Origin: an uncultured Chloroflexales bacterium
GTDB taxonomy: Bacteria > Chloroflexota > Chloroflexia > Chloroflexales > Chloroflexaceae
NCBI GenBank assembly: GCA_937967405.1
Contig: CALCJV010000053.1
Coordinates: 1 to 46,257, forward strand
Reading direction: 5' to 3'
DNA length: 46,257 nucleotides
A program made the translations under genes and the position numbers. A model generated the notes under the pieces. The model was not told the origin of the DNA. It saw nothing but the letters and a program-made list of their open reading frames with translations, and searched no databases. Positions within the stretch are counted from its first letter, which is position 1. Every line of letters starts with the position of its first letter. This document shows, piece after piece, positions 1-6,550 of this stretch.

Positions 1-31
1 GCGGGGACTAGCTTTTAGCGCGAAGGTATGG

Positions 32-46
32 TACAGTAACACTGTA
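32..46. promoter_or_regulatory. Inverted repeat, possible operator upstream of phasin
   Basis: A perfect 6-3-6 inverted repeat, TACAGT-aac-ACTGTA, lies about 90 bases before the phasin-like gene. It could be an operator. A PhaR-type DNA-binding protein encoded just downstream is the natural candidate to bind it, by analogy with PhaR control of phasin genes in other bacteria. No clear -35/-10 pair was found between it and the start codon. Confidence 0.4.
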
Positions 47-133
47 ACGCACTGCGTCATAGTTGGTGCTACGGCGCAGAGCCTGTTCGTGTGACCTAAT
101 CTTTACGCCTGAAAACACATAAGGAGCCAACCG

Positions 134-586
134 ATGACGACTGGAACTCACGAAGAAGAGATAGAAGTGCAGGTGCGCCAAATTGATGAGCCACAGACTG
201 TTAGCCCAGAGATGGCGCAGCTCAACGAGGCCGTGCGCCGCACGATCCTTGCCGGTATTGGTATGGTAGCCGTCTCAATGGAGGAGCTGGACAAGTTTAT
301 CAAGCGCATGGCTGAGCGCGGCGAGGTTGCCCAGAAGGATGCCGATAAGGTTGTCAATCAAGTGATGGAGCAGATTCGTGCCGTCCAGCCGGGCAGTACC
401 CCGCCGATGGCTGGGGAAGGGGTGCAAGCCACTGCTGAGAACGTCCGCTCGTCGTTTGAGAGCAATATTGAGCAGTTCCTCAATCGCTTGAACATCCCCT
501 CGCAGCGCGACATTGATGAGCTGAGTGCGCGTGTTGCCCAGCTCACCGCCCGCGTCGAAGAGCTACGCCGCACGATTGAGAAGTAA
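134..586 (+). CDS. Phasin-like polyhydroxyalkanoate granule-associated protein
   Basis: This small, charged, helical protein of 150 residues resembles the PhaI/PhaF-type granule-associated (phasin) family, which coats polyhydroxyalkanoate storage granules. The central part (about 25-80) is amphipathic helix. The C-terminal stretch around residues 115-148 is coiled-coil-like and carries the family-typical pattern RLNIPSQRDIDEL followed by heptads (SARVAQLTARVEEL). There is no signal peptide or membrane segment, consistent with a cytosolic granule protein. The ATG at 134 has a good AAGGAG eight bases upstream. A strong hairpin follows the stop, so it is probably monocistronic. The PhaR-like gene next to it supports a role in polymer storage. 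It could instead be a general helical regulator; the phasin call rests on length, pattern and context. Confidence 0.75.
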   Translation: MTTGTHEEEIEVQVRQIDEPQTVSPEMAQLNEAVRRTILAGIGMVAVSMEELDKFIKRMAERGEVAQKDADKVVNQVMEQIRAVQPGSTPPMAGEGVQATAENVRSSFESNIEQFLNRLNIPSQRDIDELSARVAQLTARVEELRRTIEK

Positions 587-627
587 CCCCACGCAAACCT
601 AAGTGCTTATCGCCATTCTTGGCGCGG

Positions 628-650
628 GAGCCGTGTCGTTGACACGGCTC
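628..650 (+). terminator. Rho-independent-type terminator after the phasin gene
   Basis: A perfect 10-bp stem (GAGCCGTGTC / GACACGGCTC) with a three-base loop sits 42 bases after the phasin stop codon and is followed by a short TTT run. The T tract is weak, but the stem is strong and well placed. Confidence 0.7.
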
Positions 651-734
651 TTTGCACCTCGATAGCTCCGCCTCCCCGTAACCGAACCTTTACTGAATCC
701 TCACCCAGAATTCACCCTTTTGGGAGATGCGGCG

Positions 735-743
735 TGCTATAAT
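735..743 (+). promoter_or_regulatory. Extended -10 promoter for the PhaR-like gene
   Basis: TGC-TATAAT (TATAAT at 738-743) is a consensus extended -10 element. No convincing -35 is present, as expected for extended -10 promoters. Transcription would start near 750, between the terminator of the phasin gene and the PhaR-like gene. Confidence 0.6.
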
Positions 744-814
744 GCAGTGCGTATGTATACGGGAGTGAGGGGCCATTGCATACCCGCACGGCTCTCCGTA
801 CTGATAGGCATGGT

Positions 815-1255
815 ATGATCCAGATCAAGAAGTATGCCAACCGCAAGCTCTACGATACACACCATAAACGCTACATTACGCTCGAAGGAATTGCAGCTCT
901 GATTCGTGCTGGTCAGCAGATCGAGGTACGCGACAACGAAAGTGGGGCCGAGATTACCGCAGCGGTGCTCGCCCAGATTGTCGCCCAAGAAATGCCCGCT
1001 AGCCAACAGCCGGCCCTCAACCGCCTCTTGACCCAGTTGATCCAATCTGGAAGCCTTGCCCTAGAAACCTTACGCGAACGCCACCAAGAACGCTGGGCTG
1101 CGTGGCTGGCGGAACCGCCTGATCCAGCTGACCTGACCCAGTTTGGCATCCCGCGCCGCAGCGATGTGCTTGAGTTGCAAGCGCAAATCGCGCATCTGAA
1201 CGCCACTCTTGACCGACTGCTGTATCCTGACTCACCGCCACACAAGGAGCTATGA
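815..1255 (+). CDS. phaR: PhaR-like polyhydroxyalkanoate synthesis regulator
   Basis: The N-terminus carries the PHB accumulation regulatory (PHB_acc_N) signature: IKKYANRKLYDT, then YITLEGIAALI, at residues 2-33. This domain binds DNA in PhaR, which represses phasin and polymer genes until granules titrate it away. The rest (about 60-147) is helical and lacks an obvious second domain; the total of 147 residues is short for PhaR. I chose ATG 815 because the domain starts there. A TTG at 776 with a GAGGGG-type ribosome site could add 13 unconserved residues. Its TGA overlaps the ATG of the following subtilase (ATGA at 1252-1255), so the two are translationally linked. The functional call is firm at family level; the target genes are inferred. 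Confidence 0.8.
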   Translation: MIQIKKYANRKLYDTHHKRYITLEGIAALIRAGQQIEVRDNESGAEITAAVLAQIVAQEMPASQQPALNRLLTQLIQSGSLALETLRERHQERWAAWLAEPPDPADLTQFGIPRRSDVLELQAQIAHLNATLDRLLYPDSPPHKEL

Positions 1256-4200
1256 CCACTATGCCCGCCTCGCGCCGCCCCTTCATGCTTACGCTGCTGC
1301 TCACCGTATTGCTGGTTCTTCTATCGGGGGTGTCCCCCGCCCAGCCCGCGCCGCTACAGGCCCAAGCGGGGCCAGCCACCTATACGGTTACGCCATCCCG
1401 AATCGCTCGACGAGTAGAGCTTGGCTCGCGCCAAACGTTCACCTTGACGATCACCAACACGGGTGGCACGGAAGGTACGCCGCGCCTGTATGAAGCGGAA
1501 GCTCGCCCACCGGTGCTGGCTGATCTGAACCTGCCCGCCGCCCTCCAGACGGTGCAACTGCCCAACCAAGCCGAGCGGGTTGATCCCTTGATCCGCAAGC
1601 AGCTGGACGCTGCGCCGAATGGTAAAGCCCAGTTTCTCGTTTTTATGAATGAACGCCCCGATCTCTCGCTCGCATATACGATAGCCGATTGGCAGGCTCG
1701 CGGCGAGTACGTCTACCGCACCTTGACCAGCACCGCCGAGCAGAGCCAGCGTGATCTGCGGGCGTGGCTCACGCAGCACAACATTGCCTACACGCCCCTC
1801 TGGGTTGCCAATGCGCTGCTAATCGAGGGTACGCAAGCTGACCTCGAAGCCCTTGCGGCCCGCACCGATGTTGCTGCGCTGCGGGCAGAATATGCGCTGA
1901 CCCTCGATGTCCCCGATCCACTTGCCGATAAGCTGCTCACACTTGAGGCGAGCGCAACCGATGCGATCAGCACCGCGCAAGCTAGCCCAATCGAGTGGCA
2001 CATCACCCAAATTGGGGCAGAGCGGGTGTGGCAGGATTTTGGCATCACTGGGCAGGGGGTTGTCGTTGCCAACATTGATAGCGGCGTACTGGGCGATCAC
2101 CCAGCCCTGATCCAGCAGTATCGCGGCTATCGCCCTGACGGAAACCGCGTACACGCCTACAACTGGTTTGATCCAGCACGGCTGTTTCCCGCGCCAAATG
2201 ATGAGAACGGACACGGTACGCATGTGATGGGCCTGATGGTGGGGGCTGGCAACACCTCCCCTAACCGCCCGGCAGTTGGAGTTGCGCCCGGCAGCCAGTG
2301 GGTGGCAGCGCGTGGTTGCCGCACCACCAGCTGCACCGAAGCTGACTTGATCCTTGCGGCGCAGTGGATGCTCGCGCCCACCGATGAGCAGCACCGCAAC
2401 CCGCGCCCTGATCTGCGCCCGCATATTATCAATGGCTCATTTTCCAGTACTGGCGGCGACAACTTCTACCTGAACTATGTGGCAGCATGGCGGGCGGCGG
2501 GGATCTTCCCCGTCTTTGCGGCTGGCAATAATGGTTCACGCGGCTGTAGCAGTGTCGGCTCGCCCGGCGATTATGTGCAGGCTGTGGGCGTAGGGGCAAC
2601 CAATCGCACCGATCAGATTGCCCCATTCAGTGGGCGGGGCCCCGGCAGTGCGGGGCAGTTGAAGCCCGATGTTGTTGCGCCCGGCACGCAGATCCGCTCG
2701 ACATATATCGGCTCAAGCCAGTACACCATCTTGCAAGGTACCTCGATGGCCAGCCCAGTTGTAGCAGGTGCTGTTGCGCTGCTGTGGTCAGCCAATCCGC
2801 AGCTGATTGGCAACTACGATGAAACCTACCGCATCTTGATTAGCACCACCAAACCGATCACGGACACGAACTTTACACCGGTAACACACCCCGATTGTCC
2901 CGCCGTAACCGTGCCCAACAGTGTTTATGGCTACGGTCGCATAGATGCATTTGCGGCGGTTGCCGAAGCCAAGGTGGATCTGGCGTGGCTCCGTGTGCCG
3001 CAGCAGCTTGCACCAATTGCGGCAGGGGCTTCCGCCAATGTCGAGATCGTGGTGGATATGAGCCAAGTACCTGCGCCGGGCACGTATCAGGCCCGAGTGC
3101 TAGTTGGCACAGATGACCTCACGCAGGCGTTGCGTCCTATTGACATAACGATCACTGTGCCTGAGCCAGATGGGGTGATACAGGTGCAAGGGCGAGTGCA
3201 AGATGAGCGCACCAGCACACCGCTCAGTGGCGTAGCGCAGATCGAAGGCGGCGTGCGGGTGCCGATAGATGCTAGCGGTAACTTTAGGGTGACCTTGCCG
3301 CAGCGCAGCCAGCCCTACACCATGCGGGTCTCAGCTTACCAATTCGTCACGCAGCAACGCCAGATCGCAGGAACCGTAACTGGCACGGTATCGTTGACCT
3401 TCGCGCTCAAGCCGGATCTGCCCCAAATCAGCTCGGCTCCGGCTGCGTCGCTGGCCTCACTCAATTTCGGAGGGCGTGCGGATTTAGCGATCACGATCAA
3501 GAATATCGGCACTCAACCGCTCACCTACAGCCTTGCCGTACCAACCACGATTGCCAGTGTATGGCGCAGCGATGTGCCCACTGATCGGCAAGCGGTGCAG
3601 TGGTATGACATGCCAGAGAATCCCTACATCTTCCGACTGAGTGACGATAGCATCGCTGATCCACTGACTTTGAACACCCCGCTTGTGTTTCAGGGCCATT
3701 CCGTTGATCAGTTTTGGGTTGGCTCGAATGGGGTAGTCCTGTTTGATCCGCCGCGTGCGGAGACGAAATTCTTCACGCCTTCGTGCACCTCCATCCCCGA
3801 AACGACAGGTGCGGCAGTGGCTCTGTTACGCTCTGATTTGAACCCTGCGGCGGGTGGGACGATCCGTGCAGCGGAAGTGCCCGAGGGCTTGTTGGTAAGC
3901 TATGAAGACGTACCCCTGTTTGGCTTTAAGCCCGAAGATGGGCAGAACTTCTCCTTCCAGATGCTCTTGGGGCACGATGGGCGCGTTCTGCTGAATTACC
4001 GTACCATACCCTCTCTGACGCAGTACACCCACATTGCCCTGCAAACCCAGTCTGATACCGCGCAGGTGATCGGCTGTGGCCTAACTGCGCCGATCACTGG
4101 GAACCTCACGTTGCAACTCCGCCCGCAGATGGATGCGAGGGCATGGATTGTCCCAAGCACAACGACGAAAGGGAGTGTTGCGCCCAATCAAACGGTCGTA

Positions 4201-4380
4201 GTGCCCTATACGTTGCGGGGGCTACCGCCATTAGATGCAACCCGCATCGCACGGAGCGAGATCGTGATTACGAGCAACGATCCGCTTAAGCCGCGCACGA
4301 CCATTCCGGTTGAGGTGACTGTTGGCGATGCGCCGTACCAGTTCTACCTGCCGCAGGTTAGGCGGGCAATTCGCCGCTAG
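1252..4380 (+). CDS. Secreted subtilisin-like serine protease (S8) with C-terminal beta domains
   Basis: This 1042-residue exoprotease starts with a signal peptide (hydrophobic about 13-25, ending near an Ala-Gln-Ala). A propeptide-like region with inhibitor-I9 character spans about 115-220. The subtilase domain (about 245-570) shows the full set: Asp276 in NIDSG, His321 in NGHGTHV, oxyanion Asn426 in AAGNNG, and Ser498 in GTSMASP. Behind it lie a carboxypeptidase-regulatory-like repeat (about 645-720) and further beta-sandwich modules. The protein ends in FYLPQVRRAIRR, related to the YLPLIVR tail of the secreted protein at 6551-9322. It overlaps the PhaR-like gene by four bases, and an MFS gene follows 11 bases later, so all three look co-transcribed. 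The substrate is unknown. ATG 1261 is an alternative start. Confidence 0.92.
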   Translation: MTTMPASRRPFMLTLLLTVLLVLLSGVSPAQPAPLQAQAGPATYTVTPSRIARRVELGSRQTFTLTITNTGGTEGTPRLYEAEARPPVLADLNLPAALQTVQLPNQAERVDPLIRKQLDAAPNGKAQFLVFMNERPDLSLAYTIADWQARGEYVYRTLTSTAEQSQRDLRAWLTQHNIAYTPLWVANALLIEGTQADLEALAARTDVAALRAEYALTLDVPDPLADKLLTLEASATDAISTAQASPIEWHITQIGAERVWQDFGITGQGVVVANIDSGVLGDHPALIQQYRGYRPDGNRVHAYNWFDPARLFPAPNDENGHGTHVMGLMVGAGNTSPNRPAVGVAPGSQWVAARGCRTTSCTEADLILAAQWMLAPTDEQHRNPRPDLRPHIINGSFSSTGGDNFYLNYVAAWRAAGIFPVFAAGNNGSRGCSSVGSPGDYVQAVGVGATNRTDQIAPFSGRGPGSAGQLKPDVVAPGTQIRSTYIGSSQYTILQGTSMASPVVAGAVALLWSANPQLIGNYDETYRILISTTKPITDTNFTPVTHPDCPAVTVPNSVYGYGRIDAFAAVAEAKVDLAWLRVPQQLAPIAAGASANVEIVVDMSQVPAPGTYQARVLVGTDDLTQALRPIDITITVPEPDGVIQVQGRVQDERTSTPLSGVAQIEGGVRVPIDASGNFRVTLPQRSQPYTMRVSAYQFVTQQRQIAGTVTGTVSLTFALKPDLPQISSAPAASLASLNFGGRADLAITIKNIGTQPLTYSLAVPTTIASVWRSDVPTDRQAVQWYDMPENPYIFRLSDDSIADPLTLNTPLVFQGHSVDQFWVGSNGVVLFDPPRAETKFFTPSCTSIPETTGAAVALLRSDLNPAAGGTIRAAEVPEGLLVSYEDVPLFGFKPEDGQNFSFQMLLGHDGRVLLNYRTIPSLTQYTHIALQTQSDTAQVIGCGLTAPITGNLTLQLRPQMDARAWIVPSTTTKGSVAPNQTVVVPYTLRGLPPLDATRIARSEIVITSNDPLKPRTTIPVEVTVGDAPYQFYLPQVRRAIRR

Positions 4381-4391
4381 TAAGGCGTGGT

Positions 4392-5642
4392 ATGAACCCT
4401 TCGCAACCTATCGCGCCGCCTTCGCCGCCAGCGCAACCGCCCGCAATGCTGCGGGCCCTGCGTCACCGCAACTACCGCCTGTTCTTTATCGGCCAGCTGG
4501 CTTCATTGATCGGGACGTGGATGCAATTCACCGCGCAGGGCTGGCTGGTGCTGCGCCTGACTGACTCACCCACGCTGCTAGGGGCTATCGGGCTAGCCTC
4601 CGCCTTGCCAATCTTGCTCGTGAGCATTCCGGCCGGCGTGCTGGCAGATCGTATGCCGCGCCGCACCCTGCTCATCATCAGCAATGCGGTTGCGCTGCTA
4701 CTGGCATTGTTGCTCGCCCTGCTTACGCTCAGCGGCCATGTGACCTACTGGCAGATTGCATTGGTAGCGGCGGGGATGGGCGTAACGCGAGCGTTTGAGG
4801 CTCCTGCTCGCCAAGCCTTCACGATTGAAATGGTTGGGCGGGAGGATCTGCTCAATGCGATTGCGCTGAACTCGATCATGTTTAATGCCGGGCGCACACT
4901 TGGCCCAGCGTTGGCGGGCTTCGTGATTGCAGGGGTAGGTGAAGGCATGGCCTTCTTGCTGAATAGTGTGAGCTTCATTGCGGTACTCGTCAGCCTGCTA
5001 CTCATGCGCTTGCCGCTGGCCGTGCCTGCACCTGCCACGCGCCGCCGCGATCAGTATGCGGCCGGCTTCACCTACATTCGCACTGAGCCGATTGTCCGCA
5101 CGCTGCTCTTGATTGCGGCGAGTGTGTGCCTCTTTGCGTATGTCTACATCCCCCTGTTGCCCGTGTTTGCGCGTGATGTGTTCTTCACCGATGCGCGTGG
5201 GCTGGGCTGGCTTGGGGCCGCCAATGGCGTGGGGGCCATGCTAGCGGCCCTGCTACTCGCCCAGCGTAGCGAGCAGCTTCGGCGCGGACGCTGGCTGAGT
5301 TGGGCCGCAGGGGGGCTGGTTCCGTTGCTGCTGCTTTTGGCGGTGGTGCCGTTCTTTGCGGCGGGCATGCTCCTGATCGCCTTGATGGGCGCAGCCGGTG
5401 TGCTAACGATGGCTCTGGCCAATACGCTGATCCAGACCACCGTACCGGATCAGCTGCGAGCGCGAGTGCTGAGTGTGTTTGTGATGCTGCCGCTCGGCGT
5501 GACAGCACTGGGCGGCGTGGTGGCGGGCGCACTCGTCGAGTGGAGCGGCAGTATGGCGTTGGTAGTGGTGGCGGCGGCAATCCTGCATGGGGGCGTGGTT
5601 GGCTTCTGCCTGTGGCGCACGCCGCAGCTTCAGCAGCTCTGA
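4392..5642 (+). CDS. MFS transporter, EntS/DUF894-like
   Basis: This is a 416-residue polytopic membrane protein with about twelve hydrophobic segments. The opening pattern RNYRLFFIGQLASLIGTWMQ is typical of the MFS_3 (enterobactin-exporter-like) branch of the major facilitator superfamily. The MFS loop 2-3 motif appears as GVLADRMPRR near residue 80. Such proteins usually export small molecules with the proton gradient; the substrate cannot be read from sequence. It follows the subtilase by 11 bases with a weak AAGG ribosome site, so it is probably the last gene of the PhaR-subtilase-MFS unit. A new promoter starts just after its stop codon. Confidence 0.85.
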   Translation: MNPSQPIAPPSPPAQPPAMLRALRHRNYRLFFIGQLASLIGTWMQFTAQGWLVLRLTDSPTLLGAIGLASALPILLVSIPAGVLADRMPRRTLLIISNAVALLLALLLALLTLSGHVTYWQIALVAAGMGVTRAFEAPARQAFTIEMVGREDLLNAIALNSIMFNAGRTLGPALAGFVIAGVGEGMAFLLNSVSFIAVLVSLLLMRLPLAVPAPATRRRDQYAAGFTYIRTEPIVRTLLLIAASVCLFAYVYIPLLPVFARDVFFTDARGLGWLGAANGVGAMLAALLLAQRSEQLRRGRWLSWAAGGLVPLLLLLAVVPFFAAGMLLIALMGAAGVLTMALANTLIQTTVPDQLRARVLSVFVMLPLGVTALGGVVAGALVEWSGSMALVVVAAAILHGGVVGFCLWRTPQLQQL

Positions 5643-5656
5643 AAGCTGAAATGGCA

Positions 5657-5684
5657 TTGACGCGCCTTGCCCATTTGGTATAAT
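5657..5684 (+). promoter_or_regulatory. Sigma-70-type promoter for the CPBP protease gene
   Basis: TTGACG (5657-5662) and TATAAT (5679-5684) are separated by 16 bases, with TGG before the -10 (extended -10). The start point would be near 5691. This leaves a short leader before the AAGGAG ribosome site at 5708 and supports ATG 5720 as the true start. Confidence 0.8.
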
Positions 5685-5719
5685 CCATATTAGACGTTCA
5701 AATGCGGAAGGAGTTGCCC

Positions 5720-6457
5720 ATGCTCGAAACCAACGTGCCTGCACCGCGCCCACCCATGCTCTGGGGATGGCTGGAGATTCTCGCCGTGATCCTGTTCACG
5801 GCGGCAAGTGCGCTGGTGTTGCTTGTGGCGGCAGCCGGGTTGACGCGCTTGGCGGGCGGGGCTAGTCCGGCGAATAGCGGGATGCTTGCTCCGACGGTCT
5901 ACCTCACCTCGATGGGCATTTACCTCGCGGTCATTGTTGGGGTGTATCTGTTTGCGGCCCGCAAGCACGGCTGGGCGGCACTGGGCTGGCGCAATGTGCC
6001 CACACGCACCCTGCTGCTCGTACCACTGGTGTTGATCTTTGGGCTAGGCATGATGGGCTTGGTCAATTTCGCGCTCATCCAGATCGTCGGTGAATTTGAG
6101 AACCCGCAAGTGGACGCAATCACAGGCGGGCAGCCGTTTGGCAGCACCGGCTTGATCGCCCTGCTCGTGTTGGTGGCGGGGCTTGTGCCCCTCTCAGAAG
6201 AGCTATTCTTTCGCGGTATGCTGTATGGCACGCTGCGCGAACGCTGGGGCATACTACCGGCGGTGCTGATCAGTGCGCTGCTGTTTGCGTTGGCCCACTT
6301 CCTGCCCGTGCTGATGCCTGCGCTGTTTGTGATGGGGCTGATCTTGGCGTTGCTGCGCGAGTACACGGGATCGGTGGTGCCGGGCATTCTGCTGCACGCG
6401 ATGCAGAATGGCATTGCCCTCATTGCGATCCAAGCGGCCCTTGTGTCCGTGAGCTAA
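5720..6457 (+). CDS. CPBP family intramembrane metalloprotease
   Basis: This membrane protein (245 residues from ATG 5720) has about eight hydrophobic segments and the three conserved CPBP/CAAX-protease motifs. These are SEELFFRG with Glu160, Glu161 and Arg165, FALAHF with His193, and LLHAMQN with His226 and Asn230. These residues form the metal-dependent intramembrane active site in the Rce1/Abi group. Bacterial members act in protein maturation, bacteriocin self-immunity or stress signalling; the substrate here is unknown. ATG 5720 is preferred over ATG 5702 because AAGGAG lies six bases before it. The gene has its own promoter and converges on the secreted protein at 6551-9322. Confidence 0.88.
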   Translation: MLETNVPAPRPPMLWGWLEILAVILFTAASALVLLVAAAGLTRLAGGASPANSGMLAPTVYLTSMGIYLAVIVGVYLFAARKHGWAALGWRNVPTRTLLLVPLVLIFGLGMMGLVNFALIQIVGEFENPQVDAITGGQPFGSTGLIALLVLVAGLVPLSEELFFRGMLYGTLRERWGILPAVLISALLFALAHFLPVLMPALFVMGLILALLREYTGSVVPGILLHAMQNGIALIAIQAALVSVS

Positions 6458-6488
6458 GGGGTGGCTCGCAGGTGTTGGGTGAAAGGGA

Positions 6489-6527
6489 GCGGGTGTCAGA
6501 GGAGTCGCCCTTGCCGCTGACACCCGC
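6489..6527. terminator. Hairpin between convergent genes, possible bidirectional terminator
   Basis: A 10-bp perfect inverted repeat (GCGGGTGTCA / TGACACCCGC) with a 19-base loop sits between the 3' ends of two convergent genes. No strong T run follows on either strand, so termination is inferred from position and stem strength. Confidence 0.55.
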
Positions 6528-6550
6528 GATTGTTGCCTATGCTTGTTGCG

